Notes under the pieces: model-generated
Seen by the model: the letters and a program-made list of their open reading frames with translations, nothing else
What the model was told of the DNA's origin: nothing
Databases searched by the model: none
NCBI GenBank assembly: GCA_949128115.1
Contig: OX421966.1
Coordinates: 54,185,416 to 54,249,415 of the forward strand
Origin: Anaspis maculata
Taxonomy: Eukaryota; Arthropoda; Insecta; Coleoptera; Scraptiidae
Reading direction: 5' to 3'
Length of the DNA stretch: 64,000 bases
Position numbers and translations under genes: made by a program
Shown here: positions 47,733 through 58,973 of the stretch, in pieces
Layout: each line of letters starts with the position of its first letter
Position numbering within the stretch: the stretch's first letter is position 1

Positions 47733-48060
47733 GCGACCTGAAGGAGTTCGAAGGACAGATCGAAATGCTGGGCAAGGTGAAGGAGGACTTCCAGAAACAG
47801 CTGAAAAAGTCACAGCAGCAGTGCAAGGAGGCGGTGCGGGACGCCGAGGAGGCCAGAGCCGCCCGCGATGAGCTGGCCGCCGGCTGCAAGGAGGCCGACC
47901 GCAAGGTCAAGACCCTTGAGGCCGAGGTCATGCAGCTGAACGAGGACCACTCGGCTTCCGAACGTGCCCGACGGGCCGCCGAAGCCGAACGCGACGATCT
48001 CCTGGAAGAGATCAACAATGGAAACACCAAGAGCGCGCTTTTGATCGACGAAAAACGAAG
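47733..48060 (+). CDS. zip: zip exon: distal coiled coil, last zip exon seen
   Basis: GC completes Gly, then DLKEFEGQIEMLGKVKEDFQ onward through KVKTLEAEVMQLNEDHSASE to LLIDEKR plus two bases of Arg. This corresponds to late rod sequence about 200 residues before the C-terminus in other insect zip proteins. The donor is GTACGT, phase 2. Reading on gives about 47 unrelated residues and a stop, so this is not a natural terminal exon. The rest of the rod, the assembly-competence region and the non-helical tailpiece should lie in exon(s) downstream, but none is recognisable before 64,000. Confidence 0.93.
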
Positions 48061-49885
48061 GTACGTTTGCGCATGTGTGAACCATCAGAATATATTTCCG
48101 GCTATCAGACAAAACCGTTCTCAATGCCTTCAGAATTTTAGAAAACCTGGAGGTGCTTTAGGAGAGGGGACGCAATTTTTTGAAATATTCAGTAATCTAT
48201 AATTCTTCAAACGTAACCGTGATTCGGGTGTCCTAGGGCCTGTTATAAAGCTATCGTGTGATCAATTGAATTCCTAATTTAGGCATGCTGTGCCCTAGCC
48301 AAATGCAGCTTCGCACCCTCGATTTCGACCAGGCCACAGCCTGCCTAAATTAGGAATTCAATTGATCACATGATACTTCGCAACTTGTCACTTTGCACTA
48401 GCAAAATTCAGAGGAGTTGAGGAGATAATACTGCCTAGGAGGTAACTTGAAAGTAACCATATTAGTCCGATCCAATTAGCACAGGAAAATTACGTCAGTT
48501 CCCATCAAATTGAAATCTGGTATATGGGCTGTGTAAGACCTGAGGAATAACTTATCAAAATATGATGGCACACCCTTGTGCGTCATTGGTTCGGGGAGGG
48601 GGTCTTTAAAATGACCATCTTAAACGCATGCAGGAAATCTTGCAAGTTACATAAATAAAGAAAAATCAATAAAGACAAAAGTGGTATCGTTTCCAACTAA
48701 ATTTGACCTACTGAAATCAATTATGATGTTGAAAATTCACGTTTACCATCACGTTCATCATTCCAGCGCATACATGAGAACGCATACCTGCAGAGCGCGG
48801 TAATTTCAATTTTGACGCACGAAGTGTGTCAATGGCAACTGTCAATGAATAATCGAAATGTAAACAAACATACCTCCTAACCATTCAACATTTAATATTG
48901 TTCAGAGTGAAATGTTACGTGCCGTGCCGTATGGCAAAAAGACGCAGAAAAGATTCAGGTGATACGAAATAACGAGCTGCAAGGCGATCACCGAAACAAG
49001 AGCGTTATAAAGGTTAGGTCTGTCGAAACGTCAAATCGACGTCAAGCGCTGTCAGCTGCTATTTGCGTGACATTACACACGCACAACTTATTACAGTGTT
49101 GTCAACTTGTCGTGATATGAGATATGGCAACGTCCTACTTTCACAGGTATATGCAGAAGCCTTTCGGGAAACGTGGATTATATCGGAACACGATTAAACA
49201 AGTTTTACTGGAAAAACTACGATTTTTGCGACCTGATTATGTCGTTTTGTAATTTAGGTGTGCAAATGGTTAAATCATTTAAATTGAATGTTTCCAACGA
49301 AATAAATTGTTTTGTACCATTTCATACATGAATGCCATGCAAAGAATGTAGATATTTTGTGAAAGTAGCTCCACACCCAATGTTCTCCCAAAAATGCATG
49401 CGTTATCCACAGTTTTCGTTTTCTAAATTACTATCAAGATCAAGTGATATGGCGATTCCATTATTTTTTGTTGTAAAACTCGAGAGAACATCATATTTTA
49501 TCTAAGAATACCAGAGTTGGAATCAAGCAATAGAACCACAAAACTATGTTTTCTGTAGTCGTTATTTCATTTTCAGGGTAAAAGTGGGTGTGAAACTTGT
49601 CTAATAAATAATCGATTTTCTGATTTTGTAATAAAAACAGGTGCTACCTGCTCATGCTGTTTTTGTTCGAGACTATTCACTATTCAGAATGATGGGATTG
49701 GTTGATGATGGGAATGAATGATGGTTACCATAATAATAATAAACTGCTTTGGCATTAAAACACAATCATCATCAAAATGATTTACCTGAATAATAATTCT
49801 AGTAGGGTGCTATTGCTCGATAAACGAAATAGATATATGAAAATATATAATGAGGGTCGTCCGCCACCTGCATATCATTTTCAAA
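48061..49885. other. zip intron / Gr1 upstream region
   Basis: No zip exon was found. It contains one hairpin MITE (48,252-48,375). The conserved upstream block of Gr2-Gr5 is not recognisable before Gr1, so Gr1 probably uses a different promoter. The rest is AT-rich without a recognised feature. Confidence 0.5.
48252..48375. mobile_element. Hairpin MITE (GGCCACAGCCTGCCTA family), copy 1
   Basis: 'tatcgtgtgatcaattgaat' on the left pairs with 'attcaattgatcacatgata' on the right, and 'tcctaatttaggca' with 'tgcctaaattagga'. The central 'accaggccacagcctgccta' is shared with two further 123-bp hairpins at 54,242 and 59,452, although the outer arms differ in sequence. Non-coding. Confidence 0.75.
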
Positions 49886-51520
49886 ATGAGTTACAAGCTA
49901 TCAAGACACGACATTCAGTCTTTCAAGATCTTATATTCAGTGACAAATTTTTGGGGTTTAACGCCTCACTACAGTTTCGCGAAGTGCACGATAACAAACA
50001 AGAAAACATACACTTGCAAGGTGGTCTTTACGCTAACACTAATGGCAGTGGTAGTAAAAATTTCTGCAGGAAGACTCCTCAGACAGGATGGGCTTGAATT
50101 GGGTCCATTGCTGCACGTTATAAGATTTTTTTTCAACGTTGCGGTATTCCTGTCAGCTTTGATCAGCATTTGGTGTCATCAAACAAATTGGAAAGAATTA
50201 AACACAAACATGTTGCTGGTCGATGCGAAACTGCACAACATTAACCGTCGGGCGTTTCATTTGTGGAAAAATCCCTCCGTTATCTTCATCATTATGCACG
50301 GGGTCATGGCGGTGCATTTGATATTTCACTTCAGTCAAATTTCGGAAATTTTACAATTCGCAGCGCATCTGCGATTCCCGTTGGTGGTCCTGGAGGTGCT
50401 GACCTACATGGATTACTTGGTGAAAATGTTGATATACAACTTTATGTTGGCATTCGAGTGCAGATATCGCGATCTGAACCGAAAGCTGCACGACGAAACG
50501 TTAATAATTGAAGAAGCAAAAGTTATCTTGGACGTTCTCGAAGAAACCGTTGCGATTTTCAATGCGATATTTGGATGGCCACTTTTCTTCAGTTTTGGCG
50601 CCAACATAATGGAACTGTTGGAGGGCTTAAATTTTTCAGTTTTTTTCCGTGGTGCTGCCATTTTGAATCGTGCCATCACGATGGCATCTGTGGCGCGACT
50701 TGTGTACTTTTTCGTAGGTGCATGCAGTTGCGAGCACGGAATTTCTGGTAGCTTTCACTTGTCAGTTTGAACAACTTTCAGATAGACCTTCCCAATTTTA
50801 CCTGTTATAATAATATTATTAAAAAAAAATCAGAAGTGACAGCCATTGCGGGAGTCATATGGAGTGTTATGCAACGTTTTCTTGAGCTGCGCATTTTCCT
50901 CTGCTTAGTTCATACAGAATCATCAACCCCTAGTCTACCCCGCTTGGCGCTGCTGGCCATGGAACGCTAGCGGGAAGGACAAAGATTTTAGGTGTATGTT
51001 GCAACCGAACATTTCGAACATCTTTATGGGATTTTGAAGCCTCAATTGAACCAAAGAGCTTCGCAAATATAGCTATACTTACAACATTTTTTTATTTTTT
51101 ACAACACGGGCACCTGTAAAATAACATTAAATATCTATTGTAAACGTTAATCCACGGGGGGAAGATGAATAATTCAAGAACAATAAGCTTTATTACAAGG
51201 TATTGAATAGATGTCAGAAATTACGTGCCCGCGGCTGCACTTGTGGAGCTTAGGACTGTTTTCACGTTTTTGGTTTTTAGGCCTTCACGTTGCTGATGAT
51301 AATGGCTTGTCAATCGGTCAAGAGCGAAATACGTGAAACTGTGGTCGTTTTACGGAACTCTCAAAATAAACCGAACAGTGACGTGGACATCTCCATCCAG
51401 AACTGCGAGAATGTCAAGTTCACTGCGGCGTCTTGTTTCGAATTCAATCGAAAAACGCTTCTGAGCATTTTTTCAACTACGACAACTCTTTTTATTGTTC
51501 TCGTGCAATTACACGATTAA
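49886..51520 (+). CDS. Gustatory receptor 1 (Gr family), two exons
   Basis: Exon 1 is 49,886-50,713 (276 codons) and exon 2 is 51,281-51,520, both phase 0, with donor GTAGGT and acceptor 'ggtttttag'; 355 residues. The start MSYKLSRHDIQ is the ATG conserved in the paralogues, not the upstream in-frame ATG at 49,850. The protein is a ligand-gated chemoreceptor of the 7tm_7 family with seven hydrophobic segments. TM7 reads TTTTLFIVLVQLH, so the signature Tyr of TYxxxxxQ is Leu here. Exon 2 shows KFTAASCFEFNRKTLLSIF. It is the most diverged member of the array, and its intron is 567 bp against about 55 bp in the others. Ligand unknown. Confidence 0.88.
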
Positions 51521-52516
51521 AATCACTTGTCAAAGAAAGGGCGACATTTTTCTTTCTATTTCAGTAGATTGAGATAGGTATGTAGCGAATACATACAAAC
51601 TAATTTTAATTAAATTGCAGGAGTGTCTAGATCACGATCTAACTACATTCATTTTGAAAGGATGACAATTCAACAATTCATTACAGTAAACAAGGGAGTA
51701 CTTATCAAAGCACTTCCCAGGGAGCCCCAACCAGTTGAGTTCGAGCCTGCGTTGGGACTCTGTCAGGATAAAGAAAATTCCGGTTACCTCTTGAAAAAAA
51801 ACACGGAAACCTCCAACGCAAACAATTCATAACAAGGCACAAGCAGTTGATTTTAGTTGAAAAAAGAACAGGTTATGCTGCTCCGCCAACTGTTAGCGTC
51901 AGAATGACAGTTCGCGATACATTACCGGCCTTACAGAAAAAAAGAAAATGAGGAGTCAACATCAGCACTAGAAAACAAGGGGGTGGCGATGGCGCCCGGG
52001 ACTACAAGCAAAACTGAATTTTTATACCAAGGCGAAGTGGAATAAGGAGTAGAATTTGAGCACAGCGGCTACAAGACGAGCACTGTTTCAACGACCACTT
52101 CTCATGCAAGACTGACTCAACTTTTCGGTTCGGTGAACGGCAAGAACCCTGTTCTCGACTTTTCAAACGAATTTCTCGTCTTTTGCAACAGCCGCCTGCA
52201 ACGTTGACATGACTCGGGTGGCGGTTGTGGTGCATTCAGGCGATGGAAACCGGTGGCGGCACAATGGTGCATGCAGGCGATGGGAGCCGGTGGCGGCACG
52301 TGCCTAGACGTTGGTCGGAGGCGGCTTGGGCGGCATTTAGCTGAGCGCCGTACGAAGCGGTAGTCCGTGAAGAACGGTTGCGTGCGATTTCACTCGGAAT
52401 GGTGCACATGGCGACGACCGAACGAAACAGGCCCACTTTTCACGGGCCCATTTCTCTTATATCGGCGTTTCGTTCCTCGTCCTCAGTAAAAACCTTTCTG
52501 CCAATAGACTTGATAC
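51521..52516. other. Gr1-Gr2 intergenic region
   Basis: No gene is recognised. Around 52,231-52,302 a GC-rich tract has two imperfect copies of an approximately 36-bp unit ('ggtgcattcaggcgatggaa' / 'ggtgcatgcaggcgatggga', each followed by 'ccggtggcggcac'). Minus-strand frames over this tract reflect its composition. Confidence 0.45.
52231..52302. repeat. Two-copy GC-rich tandem repeat
   Basis: The adjacent units 'gtgcattcaggcgatggaaa' and 'gtgcatgcaggcgatgggag' are each followed by 'ccggtggcggcac'. The period is about 36 bp. No function is evident. Confidence 0.7.
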
Positions 52517-52748
52517 TCCACGACTCCTATTATATTCTCCAATGTAGGTAAATTCAGAGGCTTGTCATTATTATGATAAATGGAATTATTCATTGGAGCA
52601 AGATCAATCACGTACCTTTCGAGGCTAATGAAATATGAAAAAGGTAAATACTCCACAGGTGCGAGAAACTATTGGAATTATTTATTCTCCTACTAAATCA
52701 CTTCTACACTTTTGTCCTCAGCTTACGTGTACCTACCCCACTTTCAAA
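52517..52748 (+). promoter_or_regulatory. Conserved upstream block of Gr2
   Basis: The block is shared, in the same order, with Gr3, Gr4 and Gr5: 'ttctccaatgt', 'cttgtca.tattat', 'aatcacgtaccttt', 'gaggctaatgaaat', 'gctccgtaggtg'-like, 'gaattattYat', 'actaaat' and 'tttcaaaATG'. The reading frame is not conserved across it, so it is likely promoter plus 5'UTR. Confidence 0.6.
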
Positions 52749-53874
52749 ATGAGTTTCAAGCTGTCAAGACACGACATTCGGTCTTTCCAAATCCTATATT
52801 CTGTAACAAACTTTTGGGGTCTGACATCTCGCTACAGCTTCGCAACATGCACAATAACCAATACGAAAACGCATACAATCAAGGTGCTCCTCGCACTAGC
52901 GCTGACAACAGTCGCAATGATGATTTCGATGGAACAACACCTTCATACACGTCATAAATTGAATTTCAACGAATGTTTTTTCATTTTAAGGTGCCTGTTC
53001 AATTTCGCGGTATTTTTATCGGTTTTGGTCAGCTCTTGGCGTCATCAAACGAACTGGAAAAGATTCAATACAAACATGCTGCTGGTCGATATCGAATTGC
53101 ATAACAAGAATCGTCCGGCGCTACGTTTCTGGAAAAACCCGTCTGTTAATTTCATCGTTGTTCACGGAGTCTTCGTATTGTTTCTGACATTTCACTTGGT
53201 TCAATTTTCAAAAGTCATAGGACTTCACGAACCCAATCTGCGAATCCGATTGTTCATTATGGACGTGTTGACTTATATGGATTACGTGGTGAAAATGTTG
53301 ATATGCAACTTGATGATGGCGTTCAAGTACAGATATCGCGGCGTGAACCGAAAGCTGTACGATAAAACTTCGACGATCGAAGAAGTAAAAGGTTTGCTGG
53401 ACATTTTGGAAGAAAGCGTTCGGGCTTTCAATGCCATATACGGATGGCCACTTGTCTTCAGTTTTGGCGCCAACATCATGGAAGTACTCCAGTGCTTAAA
53501 TTTTCTTATTTTCGATGATATATACGGCAATTTGAGTGTTTTCCTTGAAACGGTATCGTTGGCACGATCTGTTCTTATGTTCGTGAGTATTCATTCGTAA
53601 GCGTTGGTCACTGGTTCATATTCATTTTGGTTTTAAGAGTTTCACGGTTGTGATGACCATGTTGTGTCATTCAGTCCAGAGGGAAACACGTAAAACTGTA
53701 CAGTTTCTGCGGAGATTCCAGAATCAACCGAACGTTGAAGTGCGAATCATGATTGAGAACTGCAAAAACTTGAAATTTACTGCGGCATCATTTTTCGAAT
53801 TCAATCGCAAAACTCTTTTGAGCATCCTATCGACTACGACAACTTATTTTATCGTAATTGTACAATTGCATTAA
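52749..53874 (+). CDS. Gustatory receptor 2 (Gr family), two exons
   Basis: Exon 1 is 52,749-53,582 (278 codons, donor GTGAGT) and exon 2 is 53,638-53,874 (acceptor 'ttttaag', phase 0); 356 residues. The start MSFKLSRHDIRSFQILY follows 'tttcaaa'; an earlier in-frame ATG at 52,635 is ignored because the preceding residues are not conserved in Gr3 and Gr4. Hydrophobic segments fall near residues 45-62, 78-98, 136-154, 166-190, 230-254, 262-290 and 333-353. TM7 has the family signature TTTTYFIVIVQLH. Exon 2 carries AASFFEFNRKTLLSILS. Expected in gustatory or other chemosensory neurons. Ligand unknown. Confidence 0.9.
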
Positions 53875-54241
53875 AAGAACTAAGCTTTTGATTGCGTTTT
53901 TAATTTATAGTCAGGTGGATGAGCAGGTATGGACGACCTTAGGAATTATCCTTAAGTGTAAAAACCAACAAAATCTCCTGCTTTTGATTAATTCTAGATC
54001 AGTATGAATGAGTTTGGTATCGCTTCCGACTAGCCTAAAAAAAACGTCTTTTCTAGATTCAAATTTGACTTCTCAGGTCTTTTACCAGGCCTCAGCGCGA
54101 TTCCTCCCCAATCGGATATTTTTCCGCAGCGATAGCCTTACTTGAAATTGGAGAAAATTTTGTTCCATCCTAGTTTTGACGAGCAGTTCATTTTCAAAAT
54201 TTTTGGTTTTATATGATTTGATTTTTATTATGAAGCTAAAG
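53875..54241. other. Gr2-Gr3 intergenic region
   Basis: The 3' flank (about 53,875-54,065) is shared with the 3' flanks of Gr3 and, less closely, Gr4 ('aagcttttgattgcgttttt', 'aattatccttaa'), so the duplication units included 3' DNA. From 54,082 the sequence is shared with 59,295 onward upstream of Gr4. Confidence 0.6.
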
Positions 54242-54364
54242 TACCGTATGATCAGAAACTTTCTTCCTTTAGGCAGGTGTAGTTTGGTCATTGGCAGGCC
54301 AACGAGGCTGATTTTGGCCAGGCCACAGCCTGCCTAGAGGAGGAAAGTTTTTGATCATACGGTA
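54242..54364. mobile_element. Hairpin MITE (GGCCACAGCCTGCCTA family), copy 2
   Basis: 'taccgtatgatcagaaactt' pairs with 'agtttttgatcatacggta', and 'aggcagg' with 'cctgcct'. The centre is 'ggccaggccacagcctgcct'. It lies about 410 bp upstream of the Gr3 ATG, in the same place as copy 3 relative to Gr4. Confidence 0.75.
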
Positions 54365-54524
54365 TATAATAGAATGAAATTAAGTTCGAACTCAAAGCAA
54401 TTTGCGATATTTGCTTGCATACGAATTGACGCTAAATGTCACGTAAAATCTGGCCTGTAACCAAGGGCACGTTTCGTTCTTTAAATGGAATTTTCACGTT
54501 GCGTTGAGTCATGCGGTCCTCGAC

Positions 54525-54776
54525 TACACGACTTCTTTGTTTTGTTCTCCAATGTTTTCCAGGGCACACGCAGAAGGGAACTTCAGAGTCTTGTCAATAT
54601 TATGGTAAATAAAATTGATTGGAACAAGACCAATCACGTACCTTTCGAGGCTGATGAAATTTGAACAAGATAAATGCTCCGTAGGTGGGAAAAGCTATTC
54701 GAATTATTCATAGTCCAACTAAATTACCTCTGCATATTCGTCCTCGGCTTTCCTATATCTACACCCCACTTTCAAA
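54525..54776 (+). promoter_or_regulatory. Conserved upstream block of Gr3
   Basis: The same ordered motifs occur as before Gr2: 'ttctccaatgttttccaggg', 'cagagtcttgtcaatattat', 'accaatcacgtacctttcga', 'gctccgtaggtggg', 'ccactttcaaa', then ATG. It is almost identical to the block before Gr4 (59,733-59,986). Confidence 0.6.
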
Positions 54777-55911
54777 ATGAGTTACAAACTATCAAGATAC
54801 GACATTCGGTCTTTACAAATCCTGTATTCGGTAACAAATTTTTGGGGTCTGACTCCTCGTTACAGCTTCGCAATGTGCACAATAACGAATGCAAAAACGC
54901 ATACATTCAAGGTGTTCCTCTCACTAGCGCTGTCAACAGTCGCAATGATAATTTCAATAAAACAAAACCTGCATACACGTCCTGAAATGAATTTTAACGT
55001 TTGGATGTACCTTTTGAGGTACCTGTTAAATTTCGCGGTATTTGTATCGGTTTTGATCAGCTCTTGGTGTCATCAAACGAACTGGAAAAAGTTAAATACC
55101 AACATTTTGCTGGTCGATATCAAGTTGCGCAACAAGAATCGTCCGGCGTTGCATTTCTGGAAAAACCCGTCCGTTAATTTCATCGCTTTTCACGGAGTCT
55201 TCGTATTTTTCTTGACGTTTCACTATGTTCAATTTTTTAAAGTCATAGGACTTCACGTACCCAATCTGCGAATCCAATTTCTCCTTATGGACGTGTGGAC
55301 TTACATGGATTACGTGGTAAAAATGCTGATATGCAACTTGATGGTGGCGTTCAAGTACAGATACCGCGGTGTGAACCGAGAGCTGTACAACATAACTTCG
55401 GCGATTGAAGATGTAAAAGTCTTGCTGGACATTTTGGAAGGGAGCGTTCGGGCTTTCAATGCCATGTATGGATGGCCACTTGTCTTCAGTTTTGGCGCCA
55501 ACATCATGGAAGTGTTGCAATGTTTGAATTTTGCAATATTCGACAATGTATACGGCAATCTGAGTGGTACTCTTGAAGCGTTGGCTTTATTACGAGTTGT
55601 TTTTATTTTCGTAAGTATGCATTCGGTAGCGTTGGACACTGGTTCAAATGTATTGTGATTTTTAGAGTTTCACGGTTGTGATGACCATGTTGTGTCATTC
55701 AGTCCAGAGTGAAACACGTAAAACTGTACAGTTTCTGCGGAGATTTCAGAATCAACCGAACGTTGAAGTGCGAATCATGATTGAGAACTGCAAAAACTTG
55801 AAATTTACTGCGGCATCATTTTTCGAATTCAATCGCAAAACTCTTTTGTGCATCCTATCGACTACGACAACTTATTTTATCGTAATTGTACAATTGCATA
55901 AAAAGAACTAA
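54777..55911 (+). CDS. Gustatory receptor 3 (Gr family), two exons
   Basis: Exon 1 is 54,777-55,610 (278 codons, donor GTAAGT), the intron is 55 bp, and exon 2 is 55,666-55,911 (acceptor 'tttttag', phase 0); 359 residues. The start MSYKLSRYDIRSLQILY is the only in-frame ATG before an upstream stop, which supports the same start in its paralogues. It has seven hydrophobic segments in the usual Gr layout; TM7 is TTTTYFIVIVQLHKKN. The protein has GWPLVFSFGANIMEVLQCLN in TM5, conserved in all five copies. Gr receptors place the N-terminus inside the cell and act as ligand-gated channels. Closest relative in the window: Gr4. Ligand unknown. Confidence 0.9.
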
Positions 55912-56897
55912 GCTTTTGATTGCGTTTTTAATTTATAGTCAGGTGGATGAGCGGGTATTGACGACCTTGGATGGATGAGACGACCTTAGGAATTATCCTT
56001 AGTGTAAAAAACAACCAAATCTTCTGCTTTTTATCAATTCTGGATCAGTATGAATGAGTTTGGTATCGCTCCCGACTAGCCTAAAAAAAAAACGTCTTTT
56101 CTAGATTCAAATTTGACTTCTTCGATTCCGGTTCCATAGGCATTCCATTGATTACAACATATTCCGTTACCTACTCCTAAGCTTTCTATGAACAAAAAAC
56201 ATGCATTAGATATGCTTCTTGTGTTTACAAGATCATAGAACTGTTTGGTCGCAAGAGCGGTTTGAAAAATAGGTGGCGTTGTACATGAAACTCAATTCTG
56301 CGTTTTTTTTTAATTCCTGCTCCACGGGAACATTTGAAAAATTATCTTCTAGACCTAGACAAGTAGGAGTAGATCCATAAGCCCTTTTCTTTTCTCAGTC
56401 GGGCAAATTAGTGACCATTCGAGCATGATGTGCAAATTTTTCATATCGATTTTTCCGATGATATTTCCTTAGTGGTGGAGGTAATTTTGACGTTTGACAT
56501 GTTGAAGCATTTTTTTGCACTTGCCATCATCGAAAAATAACATGAATCTATGAAAAGTACAAATTGAGACATTTGTACATTATGCCAAAACAGTCAGAAA
56601 CCGTTTCGAGGTTTAGGTGTTTTCCTTTTGCAACAAAACGCACTAACCTAATTTGCATGGGAGAAAGCGAGAGACCACTAGCAACCCGGGTTAGAATATT
56701 TAGTTCAGATGATATGAAGAAAGCAGCTATTGATATCCGCATTCCAAAAGTGAGAAGAGAAAAATTGAAATGTTTGCCAAAAGAGTCACTTGACTTCAAA
56801 ATCGACCTTTTAATCACTTCTTCCTTTGGCATTTTGTAGGTAATCCCTATAGCCAATGATGACAAAAGTGGACGTAACATTTTGCAGTAAAAAGAAA
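55912..56897. other. Gr3 3' flank and unassigned DNA
   Basis: To about 56,270 this is part of the duplicated unit. After that no feature is recognised; frames at 56,548-56,880 overlap on opposite strands and show no domain. Confidence 0.45.
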
Positions 56898-57599
56898 ACG
56901 GACGTTAGCGGCACATATATCAGAACCAACCTGCATTTCATTCCGATGCAAAACGCTTTTGCATGTGAGTAGTAGGTACCTACGGGTAATTTTTAAGAAG
57001 TGGTGCCCCGATGGGACCCACGACTGGCGTGCATCCTAAGAGGGCGATGGTCCAAGAAACTACAATTTTGAAAACCGTCGCTTTTTTTATCGAGGAACAC
57101 AGTGCAATAAGATCCCAGAAGGGTTTCATGCACCAGTGGCGTACCAGACGGCTGCGAAGGGGCCAAGGTGAGATTTCTCACCAAGTCTTATGGTAAACCG
57201 TGACTTGACACTTTTTTTGACATGTTTGGTATCATTTCTTACCAAATTGCACATTCTGATTCCGAAAATAAGTAGGCAATTTTAATTGAGACGTGTTTAA
57301 ACCGGTTTTATTAGAAAAAAACTATTTTCATGCCTTGGAATAAATAAATTACCCTACATTCTGATCCTAGCCTAATTTTTCCGGTGAAATAGTACGTTTC
57401 GTCTCATCAAGCTTTAACATGATACATCTCAAGAAACAAAATCACTCCGTGACTTTGTGAGAACGGGAAAAAGTTTCAGCAAATGATATTTGTGTGTGTA
57501 ATAGCCCAAATCAACTGTCTAAGTCAAAATCATAGTTGTAAATACATTGGACAGTGATGAAACTATAATCACTAAATATCAATTCTGAGGGTAAATAAA

Positions 57600-57828
57600 T
57601 AATGTTTTTTCTGATAAAACCAGTTAATAAAAATGGTAAAAAAATTAATGTTTTCCTCCTTATCGGCTTTTTTGCCATAGGAGTTGGCCCGTTTATTCAT
57701 TAAACAATTTATTACAAAGAAAAGTGCGACTTCGGACAACACAACATCCAGACTTTTCACCGGGAATCGAACTCGGGACTTCCGCATCGCAGGCAGCCAC
57801 AGAACCGCCTGCGCCACGGAGCAGTCAT
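57600..57828 (-). mobile_element. tRNA-derived SINE, copy 1
   Basis: On the minus strand from 57,828: A box CCGTGGCGCAGGCGG (57,806-57,820) and B box GAGTTCGATTCCCGG (57,761-57,775), at the spacing of a tRNA-type pol III promoter. This is followed by 'tgttgtgttgtc', as in the copy at 41,420-41,665. The acceptor stem does not close, and a non-tRNA body follows, so this is a SINE, not a tRNA gene. The downstream end is set by eye. Confidence 0.75.
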
Positions 57829-57933
57829 GATCAAACCAGTTTAAACAAGTCTATCAACATTTCATTCTCATTTTTGGAATCAGGATGTGTGACTTTGGTC
57901 AGAAATGATACCAACCATGTAAAAAGAAGTGTT

Positions 57934-58973
57934 AAGGTGGATTTATACTCGCAGAAAATAAGAATAAAAATAACAATAAGAATAAAAATAAGAAAATGTT
58001 GAAAATGAGCTTTCAGATGGGAGCATTTGTACACCGTAATAGGAAATAACAATAAGAATAAGGAATTCCAACTTTCCATTCACTGTTGCGTATTGAAGAT
58101 GCGCAGATATGGCAACAGTGGCGGCGTAAAAGAGTCTTTGAGGGCGAAATGTTTCCTAAATTCTGCACAAATCATCCTCAATGTTATTGATTAATCAAGT
58201 TACGTGGTAACTCATGTAGAATAATATTCTACAATGTGTTTTAAAGCCTTCCGTGGCTTGTGCTTCCTTCCGTTAATGACGAGATCCTAGCCCCTCCCAA
58301 AAAATACTCACCGCCGCTACTGCTCAAGAAATTTAAGGATACAAATAACAAGTTGAATATTCTCAACTTCTGCTCGAAGATAAGCCAAACGAGTGACGAA
58401 CGCAGTCGAGCTTTGCCGATGACGATGGGGGCTGCTTTCATGCAATCCGCACTACATCGATGTAGCAAGAGTTACCTGAAACCGCCTGTTTTTGGGTAGG
58501 CGAAAAACTCTCACGGGCTGTTTTGTAACGGCGGTCCAAACGTGACGCCACTACCACTTATCCTCACAAATTCAAATCAGTGAGAATTGTCTATTACTGC
58601 AATAATTTCGATTGAGAAGTAAATACCTACACTACACATGATATTATTTTGAAATAACGCGATGTAAAAAATTCTTTTGGATATTCACCTATTCAAGTAT
58701 TATTACAGATTAGTGATATTGTATGACACCAAACAAAACAAGTAGGAAAACAACTGCAATAACAGCATAAAGCTAAAAACTGTAACTAAAAATTTTGACG
58801 ACTGTCATTCTAATGCTTCGAGCGACACCTAGGAGCAATGTTTCAAACTATTTCTTATTCTTATTTTTATTTATGGAGTATAAGTGGGCAGTTGCCGTTC
58901 TTATTTTTCTTATTTTTATTCTTATCGTTATTTTTATTTCTATTCTTATTTTCTGCGAGTATAAATCCACCTT
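57934..58973. mobile_element. Inverted-repeat element nested inside the 2.4-kb element
   Basis: 'ggtggatttatactcgcaga' at about 57,935 pairs with 'ctgcgagtataaatccacc' ending near 58,972. The repeats continue as 'aaataagaataaaaataac' tracts facing 'ttatttttattcttatcg' tracts. The intervening about 800 bp is unrelated. No coding frame is recognised. Confidence 0.65.

Larger units (their letters stand above)
27771..48060 (+). other. zip: zip gene body: non-muscle myosin II heavy chain (partial)
   Basis: Seven clear exons on + join in phase: 27,771-27,927; 31,931-32,055; 33,633-33,725; 33,788-33,950; 34,769-35,576; 44,307-47,413; 47,733-48,060. Together they give about 1,590 codons from the start of the motor core to late in the rod. 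The protein is the actin-based ATPase heavy chain that forms bipolar filaments for cytokinesis, cell-shape change and morphogenesis. Family landmarks are [21 protein letters not shown], the [19 protein letters not shown] reactive-thiol region and the insect-type [13 protein letters not shown] after the IQ motifs. The first ~100 residues and the last ~200 are not in the window or not visible. All introns use GT-AG. Confidence 0.93.
54085..56270. repeat. Segmental duplication unit containing Gr3
   Basis: From 'caggcctcagcgcgattcct' (54,086) through Gr3 to about 56,265 ('ttggtcgcaagagcggttt'), the sequence is collinear with 59,295-61,520. The upstream kilobase looks almost identical by eye; the 3' flank is less similar. 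Both units carry the same hairpin MITE at the same offset, so that insertion preceded the duplication. Confidence 0.8.

Noticed and set aside
48061..48202. Open frame continuing past 48,060 as an alternative zip C-terminus
   Set aside because: The residues are unrelated to any myosin tail and the GTACGT donor is good; at most an intron-retention product.
57750..57828. Possible tRNA gene on the minus strand
   Set aside because: A and B boxes are present, but the acceptor stem does not close and a SINE body follows.
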